From NCBI GenBank assembly GCA_030267565.1, contig BRXU01000004.1, forward strand, positions 4,966,501-5,030,500: DNA of 64,000 nucleotides, in the 5' to 3' direction. The position numbers and the translations under genes are program-made. The stretch comes from Pleodorina starrii. Lineage: Eukaryota > Chlorophyta > Chlorophyceae > Chlamydomonadales > Volvocaceae. The stretch's first letter is position 1, and every line of letters begins with the position of its first letter. The notes below the pieces were generated by a model. It searched no databases, was not told where the DNA came from, and was given only the letters and a program-made list of their open reading frames with translations. Positions 1 to 10,848 of this stretch are shown here, one piece after another.

Positions 1-171
1 TGGCCAAGCCAGGGGGGGTGGCTTGAGGTCTGGCGGCGCGTGCGAGGGAAGACACGGCAGCTGGATACGGCAACTGGCTCCATGCAGTGCCAAAACGCAA
101 TGGCACTTAACTTCGAGTCACCATTCCAAACAGCCATACCTGCACCCGTACATCCGCTAACCCGTGCCCAG

Positions 172-1636
172 GACATCATGCTGCTTGAGATCCCGGTGGG
201 CGCGCCCCGAGTGTACGAATTGGACGAGCACCTGCGGCCCCTGCGGCACTACTACCTGGGTCAGCACCTGCTGGCGGCGCCGCCGCTGGATGTGACGGCG
301 CTGCCGCCGCCGCTGCCCGTCCCTCGGCCGGTCGGCGGCACGTCGGAGGTGGTCGAGGAGGCGCCGGACGGCGAGGCGGAGATGCAGGCGCTGATGCAGG
401 TACACAGTACAGTACAGTACGGTACAGTAGGGTACGGTAGGGTGCTATAAAAGCTGCGGGGCTTCACAGTTGCTGGGAACGCGGGCACCACGCAGGGACG
501 TGGGCACCGATCGTGACACAAACGTGGCTACGTGGCCGCTACGGTGCACATCAGTAACGTATCCTCGCAGAGGGTTAATGCCATCTCGACTGTGTGGCCG
601 GGGCCGCAGCCCAGGAGCAACGGGCGCAGCGCGCAGCCCCTCCCCCCTTGGAGCACTCGTCACACTCTTCACGCCGCCTCGCCGCGCGGAGCTGCCGCAC
701 TGGCCCAGTCCCACTGCGTCCACCGACCTCTAACCCGTGCCGGCCTCCACCTCAACCGGATGCTCCGGAACCCCCTTTACCCCCTTCACCAAACCCCCTC
801 AATCCAGCGACCTGGAAGCCTCGTCTCCCGGTCCACCTTACCTTCGATCCGACATCCCCGGAAGCCTCCTCCGCCTCTTCCTCCTCCTCCTCGCCCGGAA
901 CCCTCCCCGGCCCGCCACGCAGGCCCTGGTGTCCTGCGGCGCCACCGGGGCGGACCACGTCCACAACGCCGCCACCGCCACCGCACTGGTTGGTGACCTG
1001 GCGGAAGCGGAGGGCCTGATGCTGCACGGCTCCCTGGCGGCGGCAAAGTACGTCTTTGGCTACGTGCCCGCCGCCGCGGTCGCGGCGGCGGCGGCGGTGG
1101 CGCCCGCCGTACTGGCGCCGGCGGGCCCGGAGGCGGCAGATCTGACGGGGAAGGGCGAGGAAGCGGAGGAGGGCACCGCTGGGCTGGGCAGCCGCGCCGT
1201 CGACGGGGTGGACTCGGCGGGCGCGGAGGTCGAGGCGCGCTGCCTGGCGGCGTTCAAGCGCGCGGCGCCGCTGCTGGATGAGGAGCGGCACGTGGTGGTG
1301 GCGATGGCGGCGGCGGCGCCGCCGCCGCCGGCGGTGTCCGGTGTCGATATGGGGCGGATGGCGGCGGCAAGCTTGGCGGCGTCGCTGCAGGCGATGGTTG
1401 GGGAGGACAAGAAGATTGTGCTGGCGATGCCCAGCGGTGGTGGTGGCGGCGGCGGCAGCGCAGTGGCGGCGGTGGGCGGCGAGGCGCCGCCATGGTCGGG
1501 CTGCCCGGCTGCGTGGCTCGGCGGGGGCTGTGTTTGGGCCTGCGGTGTGGCGGGAGCGGAGGACGCACAGGTGGTCGCGGAGGCGCTGACCTGCGCTACG
1601 GGCAGCGTGTGGGAGGCGCCGCCGGGCAAGATTTAG
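172..1636 (+). CDS. 2,3-BPG-dependent phosphoglycerate mutase-like, C-terminal part with long extension (5' truncated)
   Basis: Two exons are visible, 172-399 and 923-1636, joined in phase 0; earlier exons lie before the window. The first exon encodes IPVGAPRVYELDEHLRPL followed by RHYYLG. This matches the conserved C-terminal end of cofactor-dependent phosphoglycerate mutases (glycolysis/gluconeogenesis, interconversion of 2- and 3-phosphoglycerate). The catalytic RHG region must be upstream and cannot be checked. In the bacterial enzymes the chain ends shortly after this motif. Here about 280 further residues follow, rich in Ala, Gly and Pro with Gly and Ala runs, and I recognise no domain in them. 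The second exon has strong G/C third-position bias and an intact frame to a TAG at 1634-1636, but its assignment to this gene rests only on splice-phase agreement. Identity of the mutase end is fairly sure; the extension is less so. Confidence 0.7.
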
Positions 1637-2617
1637 AGGGCGAGGGGAAATGAAGGAGAAAGCGCAGAGGTGGAAACGTTGGCGAACGGACCCAGGGCGA
1701 GGGGAGGGTAAAAAATGATACCGCAGCGGAGACGGAGACGGCGAGGGGAGGGGCACTCGCTGTCGTTGTTTGTCTCTCACCAAAAAAATGGAAACGGTGC
1801 CGAACGATTGTCGAGTGGGTTCTGGGGTGGCGGAGGGACGGTACCGTAGTCGGTAGAGGTGTCTGCGCATGTGTGTTGCTATGTGAAGGAATTGGATCAC
1901 CCTCAGCTGTGCACGTATGTGTGTATGGCGGGCGGGCGGGCCAAGGTACGCGCTGCGGTGGGTGGCTGCAGTTAAGCCGCCGTTGCGGTGGAAGGACATG
2001 GAGAGCCGTGTCGCGTGGGCCATGGGATATTACGGCGCATAATTTTAACGTTTGACGTGCTGGGAACTTTGGCTTGGTCCCCCATTGCTTAGCTCAGCGC
2101 GCAGGTTGCATTAAAGCTAGGAGGGCCAGTTGGTTATCACGTGCTCGGTTGTCACGGACTCGCACAATAGCCCCGGCGGCTTTTGGCTCGGTCTTGATTG
2201 CCCCTGCAGACCCACGTGGCGGAAGGGCGAGCACTGGCCACTTGGCGGATCCGAGCTGTGAACGAGCCGTTATTGTGGGACAATCTAGACAATCCGACAA
2301 TCTAACGGCGGCGGCGGAAGTTGGTGTTATTATGATAATTATTGCATACGAGGGAATGTTATGATGATGAAGGGTTACAAGCTTACAACGGAGAGAGGCG
2401 TTTTCAAATGCCATGACAGCTGTACGTCCGGACGATTGCCTGCTGTGTATGCGGCGGCAAGAAGTAGGTCATGCTCCAAACTTTTGCTAACCTTTTTACC
2501 TTTCTTATCAAAAGAACTCCGTCATAGCAAAGCTTTATTCCTGCATCCTTCTTCGTCCTTCATTTCATCGGAACTCCTTACACTGCCAGATAGCTGAAAT
2601 CTTCAAAGAGCGTGCAA
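1637..2617. other. Intergenic: 3' flank of the mutase-like gene and 5' flank of the UBC9 gene
   Basis: No ORF with splice support is seen here. The first few hundred bases are purine-rich and probably 3' UTR. They contain a copy of the dispersed motif ACCGCAGCGGA at about 1720. From about 2050 the base composition becomes more AT-rich, as expected for the promoter side of the next gene. No clear TATA box or TGTAA signal was found. Confidence 0.5.
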
Positions 2618-5097
2618 ATGACAGCGCAGTTGGTAGAGAAGCGGCTTATGGAGGAGCGTAAGCTGTTCAGGAAGAACAGGTGCGTCAAAGATAGGGCGGC
2701 GTGAAATTCTACAGAGAATGAACCTCAAGGTCCTGAGGCTTCCCTTCAGGTTGTTCGGTTTTATTGCCAAGCCCTTGACAAAGGATGACGGTAAGTGATT
2801 AATCTTCTTTCTTAGCAGCAACGAGCTTCCGTATGGTTCCGGAACCGGTGTTTGCACGCACTGGCACGCACCACCGCGCAAATCCCTGCCTTCCCTGCAA
2901 CCCACGCGATGTACCAATCTCCAGCATGTAGTCAGTGCACGAAACTTGGCTAGGATTGTGTGCGAGCTTGGCCGCCTGGACCCAGCAAGCGTTTGGAGTT
3001 GTTGACACACCCTTACGTACCTCGTGATCCCTCGGCCGCTGACTGGCCGTCTACTGTTCGTGTCCATCGTCTGCTGCTGCTGCTTTTGCTTATGTGCACG
3101 CTGCCGAGTACGCTTTACGTTGAGTTGGCCTCAAGCCCTTGTGTTTTGTGAGTCCCTGTGAGTCCCCCCCTCTCGTTCTGCCTAAACTGCAGGCAGCATA
3201 GATCTGAGGCGCTGGATCTGCCGGATTCCTGGGCCCAGCGCTTCGGCGTGGGAGGGCGGCTCCTACCCCCTGACGCTAGTCTTTCCGGATACGTATCCCA
3301 CGGATCCGCCCGCATGCATCTTCCCGGCGAACTTCTTTCACCCGTGAGTCCGCCTGCTACCAGGGAGATGTCACAATGTTCGTCTCATTCGTCCCTGTGT
3401 GTTTCGCCAGAGGCGGTGCCAGTATGGGTGATGTGTTGCACGCTCGCCTATGCTTGAAGGCTCTCCGTAATCTGCTCTTGCCAATGGCCAGCTGCGCTGT
3501 GTTCTGAGCTTCTGACTACTTACCTGTCGCGCTGCACTTTGCAGGAACGTTTACCCGGACGGAAAGGTAAGAGGCGCCAGCTGGTACCGTATCGAATCGC
3601 TTAGCAGTGGCAGTGGGACTACTCCATTGCCGTCGTTGGCATTGTTGCACCGTTCGGCAGCTTCCTCCGACGCGATCCGCAGAGCTTCGCAAGAGTCCGC
3701 TCATCTCGTTCAACGTCTCTGCCGACAGGTCTGCTTAAGCTTGCTCAACAACGACCACGACTTGGGAGGGCAGTGGGCTCCGAGCATTTCCATAACCCAG
3801 GCGGGTATCCTCATAACCCAAATGGGAAAATCTCCAAAGGGGTGTCTGGCGCAAGCTGTGGACGCCGGGACACGCTTTCGTGGCTCGTCCTTTTGCATTC
3901 GAGGGATGGGGTGGGAGAGTACCGGCACTCGTGTCTGTTGCCGTATGCATTTGGGCCGTCTTCGTTTCATGGAGGGGCATGTTGGCTGCTGACATGCTAT
4001 GCATTGCACAGGTATCCAGCAGTACCTCCGGCAGCGCCTGCTACTGGTCAGTGCTTGACGCGGGTCGTTTGACGCCGTTCTTGGATGCCGCAGATCCTGC
4101 AGGGCATCCAGGAGTTGCTCACAAACCCTAACATCTACTCGCCAGCGCAGGTAAGCACCAGCGTCCGGAATACCGGTGGTTGTCCACGGGCTTGTACGCA
4201 GGCTTGGGCGGCTGCGCTGCGTTACCTGTTATTGCCACACCAGGGGGCCTGGAACAGACGACATGGGTAAAATTGGTTGTTTGAAGGGGAATGCACACCC
4301 GCCAGGAAGCCTCTCTCCGCGGCCGGGAGGGGGTGGTCGCAGAATGCTGCATGATGCGCGGACCTCCCCTCCCCACGTTTGTCCCCGAGATTGGCCGTGT
4401 TTGTTGTGCTGAGGCACTGCCGCCGTGCTAGCATCTCATAATGCGACGGCAACCCATACCGCGCCCCGCGCGCTCTGGAGGTGACCAGGCCCGTGAGCAG
4501 TGACCTTCCCGGCCGTGCCTGCGCCACAGAAACCGGCCTACGACGTGCTCAAGTCGAACAAGGCCGAGTATGAACGGTATGCCTAAGTCTCAATTGTGAA
4601 CTGCCGAGCCCGTTGTGTGCTTTTTAGTCAGGGGTATGTAATGTGTTTTGATTGAGGATATCGCATCCTCGTGAGCATGCTATTTGTTATTAGTCCTGCT
4701 GCTACTGCTGTTACAATGGCCTCGCGAAATCGACGCGATATCTCGAAGGGTCGTTCGGTGGGATCTGCAACGAGGAGAGCCCTGCGCCCCAGATGCCCCA
4801 ACGAATCAGGCCGAGACGAACCGGAGGGACAAGCGAAACGCTAGTTCTTACGGCCCTTTTGGCCGTGGACGCATCAGCTTATCCGGAACCACCCTTAAGG
4901 ACGGGTGGCCGGGGCTAATCGAACCCCGCCTTTCCGCGGGATCCCCAGGGCCGCAAATCCCGGAAGCCGGCCTCGGTAGTCGACCATTACACGATTGACC
5001 TCTCCGTAAGGCATCAAGTCTCATTCCCCACTTGGTCTTCTTCCGCAGGATGGTCCGCGCCCAGGCGAAGAAGTATCCCCAGTCGGAGGACGAGTGA
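2618..5097 (+). CDS. UBC9: SUMO-conjugating enzyme E2, UBC9 type
   Basis: Eight exons give an uninterrupted 166-residue protein: 2618-2679, 2750-2790, 3193-3343, 3545-3566, 3729-3800, 4094-4150, 4530-4576 and 5049-5097. UBC9 accepts SUMO from the E1 as a thioester and transfers it to lysines of target proteins, mainly in the nucleus. Diagnostic blocks are FGFIAKPLTKDDG, WICRIPGP, WEGGSYPLTLVFPDTYP, HPNVYPDGKVCLSLL with the active-site Cys at residue 94, ILQGIQELLTNPN and the tail VRAQAKKY. Length matches the family (about 160). The intron after exon 5 appears to be GC-AG (CAG then gcgggt), because no GT keeps the frame into ILQGIQ. The 22-bp fourth exon is a micro-exon. The last intron carries a tRNA-like segment on the opposite strand. 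Confidence 0.93.
4880..5010 (-). repeat. Possible tRNA-derived (SINE-like) segment in the last UBC9 intron
   Basis: Read on the - strand, this part of the intron has a D-arm-like stretch (GTGTAATGGTCGACTACCG) and, about 60 bases later, GGTTCGATTAG, close to the RNA polymerase III B box GGTTCGANNCC. No complete tRNA cloverleaf folds. That fits a decayed tRNA-derived SINE better than a tRNA gene. A short perfect stem (ACGGCC, CTTTT loop, GGCCGT) lies at 4850-4866. There is no clear poly(A) tail or target duplication, so this is tentative. Confidence 0.3.
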
Positions 5098-5468
5098 ATC
5101 ATAACTTGTGAGCGTGTCTCAAGCGGGGGGTTGTGCCAAAGAAATATAATGGATTGGTGAACGACTGAAGTCTTGGGCAGTTGGGCGTTAGGTTTTCGGG
5201 GGGTTATTAACCCCCGCCAGCGCCTAGCGCCAGCGCAGGTTGGGTATGTAGAGCCCAAATGGCTCGGTACTGTTTTTGCCGCTGGCTGGATCATTAGGTC
5301 AGTCCGTTTGGTGTGCTGTAGGTACTCGCGAGATATTGTTCGCGCACGGCATGCACGGCATCAGTGTGATATTTTAGTATATTTGAACCGGTCAGTGAAC
5401 GTTGTACTTTCAACACATGCTACAAATTTTGCTTTGACCTATTTATCAAGGATAAAGGAGGTCATCTC
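5098..5468. other. Intergenic between the UBC9 gene and the Rossmann-fold gene
   Basis: No coding exon is recognised. The proximal part is presumably UBC9 3' UTR. The AT-richer last 150 bases, before the ATG at 5469, are the likely promoter and leader of the next gene. No confident TATA box or poly(A) signal was identified. Confidence 0.5.
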
Positions 5469-7601
5469 ATGCGATCGGCATTTTCGAAGGCTTACGTGCA
5501 GGATCCAACGGGAAGGTCTGCGCCACTTCGGTCGATCAATGCTTGTAATCTAATATGGAATGAAAAGCAAACCCCGCGCTTGATGGCGCCCATCGCTGCA
5601 AAGGCGACTATGTCGTTATCGCCAGGCGCAGCTGCGCCAGCAACGCTAGTTGGGTGTGGCAGAGTCGGCAAAGCGATCGCCAAAATGCTGGGAAGTGATC
5701 TTAGCATGACCGTCTCGCGCAACGACGGCACCATACCAGGAGATGGCCAGGTGCGCCGGCGAGCGTTTTCTTTCGTGCACGTCAAGTGCCTTACCCGGTA
5801 TCCCCGTCAACCCCTCGGAGCGACTTCCTGCGATTTCTGAGGGCTACACTGGTTACGCTGTAGATCGACCCAAATTAGCCGTGGTTTGTAGAACGACGCG
5901 TAGCCGCGCGCGGCTGTTACCGGCAGGCGCACCAACTCCCCACTTTACGTAAATCCGTTGTGAAGGAACACATGTGGCTGACCGTACGACCCATAGAAAA
6001 TGTGATGCTGGAACCCGCTGCACAGCAAGTGCTCGCCGTGTGTTCGCTGTTCAGGGGCCCATCTACGTGTGCACTACAAACGACGCCCTGGAGTCTGTCC
6101 TCCGTCGCACACCGCCGGCGCGGCGCAGCGACCTGGTCTTCTTCCAAAATGGCTGGCTGCTGCCCTGGCTTGAGGCGCACGGGATTGCTGACGTGACACT
6201 CGTGGCCGTCTACATGGCTGGTGGGTGAGCCGCGGGCATCGGGAGCGCACAGGAGCCCTGGGATGCGTTCCGGATCCACGCCGCCGCCGGCGGGAGCCCG
6301 TATGGACGTTCGCCCTGCAGAGATCAGTCATGTTTCATAAGTGCCGTGCATGCTATCTCGGTCGGGGAACTTCAGGCCCTGCCATGAACGCGTGTGGAGT
6401 ACCAGGTAATGCTTGTGAGGCGCAGCCCAGTGACCTGGTTGTCGGATGGGGGGCGGGTATTGTGCCAGGTGGCACATGAAGGGCGCTGTGTCGCCTCGCC
6501 GTTGTCTTGTTGGAAGCGGCAAGTCACCGCCCATCTTGTCCCGACGGTGTCATCCCTCCCGACCCCTCGCAGCTGCGCCGGACGGCACCGCAACGGACGG
6601 CCTGCGCACAGTTGCCTGCGGAAGGTGCGTCGTAGGCGCGCACACGCCTGCACGTTCGTCGGCCGCCTTATAGCTGTACCCCCATCACGGCCGCGGCACA
6701 TGACGATCCATGGCCCTCGCAACCGCGGGAAAGGCGTCGCCCCTGTGTTCACCGGTCGTATCTTTTCTGAGGTCCTTTTTCGGTGGTGTTGTGTTCCTTA
6801 ATACGGCACGCGTCTGTCCCCCAGGTGGGCGGACCACGTGGCCTCCACTCTGGCGAGGGGCGCCGTGTCGTGCGCCGTGGTGGGCGACGGCGTCATGTAC
6901 CGGGCCCTGGCGGAGAAGATGCTCTGGGCGTCCATCTTTTGGCTGCTCAGCACCGCACTGGGTGGCGCAAAAGTGCGTGTGGTTTGCGCACTAATGGTGA
7001 CCCGCGCTGGCTTCGGGAGTGCGGACATAGCCCGGTGCTGGGCACGGCAATTCGTGCAAGGACGCCCCCGAACCCCTTTTTTTCCTGCCACTCGCGCCCC
7101 GACTCCTTCGAGGACGCCGCACATAAGCCCCCTTGCTGGGCCGCCTTCACGCGTTTGGGGGCGTGGATGTCGGGCGCAGCCCTGTTGGTTCAGCGCTGTC
7201 CGCTCATATTGTACGGGGAGTACTGTATTGCCCGCCCACCGTCCTGGCCGTGCTTGTCCCTGTAACCCGTTTGTCCTCAGGTGGGCGACATTGCCGCGCA
7301 TCATCGTTCGGATGTGGAAGCACTCGTGGACGAGCTACTGCCCCCATTGAGGCTGAGCTTGGAAGCCTCTTCGGCGAACCGTCCTGGAGCCCTTGAAGCT
7401 GCCGTGGCTCTTCGGGACCATGGGTCGGTCGTCCGCGCGCTGCTGGAATACAGCGAGTCGATAAGCCATGCTATTCCCTCTCGGGAGATGGCCTTAGCAG
7501 AGTTTGCCTGGAGGAACGGAGCGCTGCTGCAAATGGGTTCGACGCCATTGCATTCCGGGTGGCTGAGACGCGCGGGCGTGGACATCTCGCGATACATGTA
7601 G
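5469..7601 (+). CDS. NAD(P)-binding Rossmann-fold protein, ketopantoate-reductase-like
   Basis: Five exons (5469-5750, 6055-6220, 6573-6624, 6825-6972, 7281-7601) join in consistent phases to 322 residues. The N-terminal ~45 residues are basic and Ser/Ala-rich and could be an organellar transit peptide. Residues ~57-70 carry a dinucleotide-binding loop, VGCGRVGKAIAKMLG. Exon 2 gives YVCTTND...SVL and VFFQNGWLLPWL, the layout of ApbA/PanE-like proteins, where a strand ending in 'TND' is followed by 'QNG'. Exons 4-5 form an all-helical C-terminal half, also typical of that fold. Substrate and reaction are not determined, and a role in pantothenate synthesis should not be assumed. Several donors are possible after exon 2; the one used (gtgggt) is the one that keeps the frame into the small third exon. 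Confidence 0.65.
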
Positions 7602-7834
7602 TTTCGTAGATTAAAGTTTCGATGAAATTATAACTGATTGGGTTGTGCGAAGCGGTGTGTCCACGCATGAGATATCATGCTGCGCATCGTGCCACGACCG
7701 TCGCTTTTCCGTTGAATTTGTCGACGACCTTTGCAATGCACTCGATGGGCTACTTTGTGAATTCTGTTCACACATATACTTTTCGGTTCTGACGATTTGG
7801 AAGCCTTTCCTCTTTTTTCTTTAGAGGGGTCACG

Positions 7835-9637
7835 ATGGCAACAGATGACGCCGCCGGGCCAGCGCCTACACCCATCCGAATTGGGGTCCTAGCGTTGCAA
7901 GGATCATTTCGGGAGCACATGTTTCTGTTGCAAAAGGTCCCTGGTGTTGAGGTGGTGGAGGTGCGCACCAAGGAGGAGCTGGAAAGTGTGGCTGGACTGA
8001 TTATCCCCGGTGGCGAGAGCACGACGATGGCCCTGGTCGCTGAGAGATGGGGTTTAATTCCAGAGCTACAAGCATTTGCCAAGGCCGGGAAACCGGTCTG
8101 GGGCACCTGCGCGGGGATGATTTTCCTGGCGGAGGCGGCCGAAGGTAAGCGACGTGTGCCGCTCTGGTACATACTCGGCTCAGGGTGCGACAGATTGCAA
8201 GGCATTCGTTGTGGGTGGGGTAGAATGGCGCTTTGGGTGTTGACACCGGGACACTGGCAACTGCCAACCATCGCTGCGGACATCGCGTTGACCCCTTAAC
8301 TCCCCAACCCGCGCAGGCCAGAAGAAAGGCGGCCAATCTTTGCTCGGGGGGCTGGACATCACTGTCTCGCGAAACTTCTTCGGCGCCCAGGTGGGGAAGG
8401 GTGTGCCTCGGTAGGGGGCGCGTGCTCCGTTAGGGTTTTCACCGCCTGACGCAGCGAATGCGCTTTCACGTTTGAACTCACCCGATCCACCGGGCCTCTA
8501 CTATCGCAGATTAACAGCTTTGAAACTCGGTTGCCCGCGCCGGACTGCTTCAAGTCGTTTGGCTCGTGAGTTGTATGGGAAGGTCGCACCCTGCCGTCCA
8601 AGGACGGCAGTGAGCGCAGCGGGATGTCTTGTGTGAAGTTGCGAAGCGACTCGCGTGAGGTTTGGAAGTTTGTTGACCCTCGTCGAGGCTGTTGAAGCTA
8701 TTATTGGGGCTGGCGGAAGGATGCACGAGCCTGCCGCCCCCCAAGCCCACTCAAGCAGCCTATGGCCCTCCCGCAACTGGTTTTCGACGGTCGAGCCTCG
8801 GCTGTCGCAAGCTGCCCTCTGGTGTGGGCGTTGACCGCCGCCGACTCCGGCCGGCATTGCGGCTTTAACCACTGGCAGCTCCGCAGCGACCCCGTTGACA
8901 GCGCATCTCTTATGTGTTAAATCCCTCTGGGACCCCGCATCTGTATCTCCTGTCGCGCTGTGGCCGCCAGGACGGACGACTTCCGCGCTGTCTTCATTCG
9001 CGCGCCCGCGGTGTTGGCAGTGGGCCCGGAGGTGGAGGTGATGGCGGAGTACACGCTCACGCCCGAAGAGAAGGCGGAGCACGGCCGGGATAAGGTCATC
9101 GTGGCCGTCCGCAAGGGCGTGCTCATGGCCACCGCGTTTCACCCCGAGCTGACCACCGACCTGCGCTGGTGAGCCCAGCTGAGCTGAGCAGGGAGTGGGC
9201 CGGGGGCCTTCGCGGGGTTGAAGCCGGGCTTCGCGCCAGGTCGGAACGGACAGGGGTTAATTTCATTTGGCCCTCAAGAGAGCTATGTCGGTTCGTACCG
9301 CATTGGCAAGCGCATGCGACTTTTCCGGGCCTTGTGCTGGCACCCCGGGCGGCTCCCGTCTGGCCGCTGCTGCCCCCTTTCGAACCCCTAAAAAACCCTT
9401 TCCGTCTCCACGCACCCTGACACGCGCACTCGTCCCTCCTCGCCACACACCCCACTGTTCCATGTCTCCATCCCATCCCATCCCAGGCACCAAGCCTTCG
9501 TGGACATGGTCCGCAAGCATTCAGAGCAGCCCGACAAAGCACCACCGCCGCTGTTCCAAAACCTGGGCCGCATGCCCAACCGGCCGCCGGACATGCCGGT
9601 GTACGGCAAGGAGTTCATGCGGGCGGAGCAGATGTAA
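7835..9637 (+). CDS. PDX2: Pyridoxal 5'-phosphate synthase glutaminase subunit
   Basis: Five exons (7835-8144, 8317-8390, 8510-8565, 8971-9168, 9487-9637) encode 262 residues in perfect phase. The protein is the class-I glutamine amidotransferase of the DXP-independent vitamin B6 pathway. It hydrolyses glutamine and channels ammonia to the PDX1 synthase. Signature blocks are [24 protein letters not shown], the nucleophile elbow WGTCAGM (Cys 92) and AFHPELT (His 204, Glu 206), completing the Cys-His-Glu triad. VSRNFFGAQ and INSFET are further PdxT/SNO motifs. The ~50-residue C-terminal tail after the core is longer than in bacterial PdxT. The stop codon is contained in an ATGTAA, so a TGTAA sits on the stop itself (9633-9637). 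No PDX1 gene is in the window. Confidence 0.96.
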
Positions 9638-10848
9638 CCCAGCGGGCGCGGCGACATAAACAGTAGCAGGAGGGATCATGCCTGAAGCTTGCTTGACTCG
9701 AGCGGAAGCACGCAGCCTGTCCTCGCTGGCCGGGCGTGTGTAGAATTGCCTAATGGAGAGGGGAGCGGTTGTGACCAGTGCAAGACGAGAGTGTTGACCG
9801 ACCTGGCCTTGGCCCTTCGGAAGGCAAGCCACGGCAGCGGCTGGGTGGAATCCTTGAGTGTATATCGGGCAAAGCCGCACGCCCTACGATGGCGATGTGG
9901 GTTGTTTACCCCTTGGCCGATCCTGCGTACGACGGCGTGCTGAGAGCTGTGTGTCGAATACGGTAGGGGCCCAATCGAGAGCTGCCGTTGCGCAGCGCTA
10001 CTGTGCGAAACGATATGAGGAGCAGCGGGCGTCGATTGGTGCCCGAACCAACCTTCACCGGGGAAGTGGCGAGCGAGTGGGGGATGGATGACGGACGGTG
10101 AACGCAATTGACATGAACGCGAAGCTGGAGGCGACTTTTTTGTGCAGCTTGAGTGACGTGAACGAGAGCGTGGTGCATGACACTGGGGTGCCTCATAAGG
10201 CCATGCCTGAGGGGGCACTTCCTCATAATCACACCAACTGAACTGATTTACCGGCGTGAACCAGGCGCGTTCCGAGGAGTGCAAGCAATGCGAGTAGTGC
10301 ATGTAGAGGGCACAGGGGTACGCTGATTCCGCATCCCCAGTTGGGAAACTCCCGCGGAGTCTCGGCATCGAAGGGATCAGTAATTTTGAAACCTGGTTGC
10401 AGGCTGGGACTACGGTAGTTGTTCAGCTGTCCGTCCTCGGCTCTGTGAAGTGGGTTGTCGGCTCTCGGAAACCCGCTAGACTACCGGTAGTTGGGGCCGT
10501 CAAGCAGACAAGTAGCCCCAACTAGGCTAGCGGGTATCCGAAAGCCGACAATGCGTCTGATGCGTCAGACATGGCCGCCAGATCGTCTCCCGCAACATGC
10601 GACACACATAGCCTCATTTCGTGTACGTATCAAAGTCATACATCGGCGTAGCTTAAATTGGGAGAACGAGCCCAACGCACGAGCACACCGTTCGGGACTA
10701 AATCACAAGCAGAGAGCAGCAGAGGTGACCGCCCCCAAAACGCCCCCCAGCACGCCCAGGCCTTTGATCCTGTGAACCAGACCACACGTCCCCTTCCTCC
10801 TCTCCCCCCATTGCGAACCACGCCTGTGCGCGGCCCCACAGCACGACA
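9638..10848. other. Intergenic between convergent PDX2 and CEP290
   Basis: This is the tail-to-tail gap between two convergently transcribed genes. I see no spliced coding region. It holds the hairpin repeat at 10455-10551. A short palindrome, GTCTGA TGCG TCAGAC, lies just beyond it at about 10555-10570. Confidence 0.6.
10455..10551. repeat. Near-perfect inverted repeat (hairpin / foldback element)
   Basis: The left arm 10455-10497 begins TTGTCGGCTCTCGG and ends AGTTGGGGC. The right arm 10515-10551 is its reverse complement apart from three substitutions and a 6-base insertion (ACCGGT) in the left arm. The loop is 17 bases. Such a stem would be very stable in RNA or single-stranded DNA. It could be a small foldback/MITE, or a stem in a shared 3' region of the convergent genes. 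No target-site duplication was seen. Confidence 0.7.

Noticed and set aside
752..2023. 423-codon - strand frame rich in Arg and His
   Set aside because: It is antisense to the mutase-like gene and composed of complement-of-Ala/Gly codons; typical of a shadow frame in GC-rich DNA.
4880..5010. A tRNA gene on the - strand in the UBC9 intron
   Set aside because: The T-loop-like and D-arm-like stretches are present, but the T stem and anticodon stem do not pair, so it is at most a tRNA-derived remnant.
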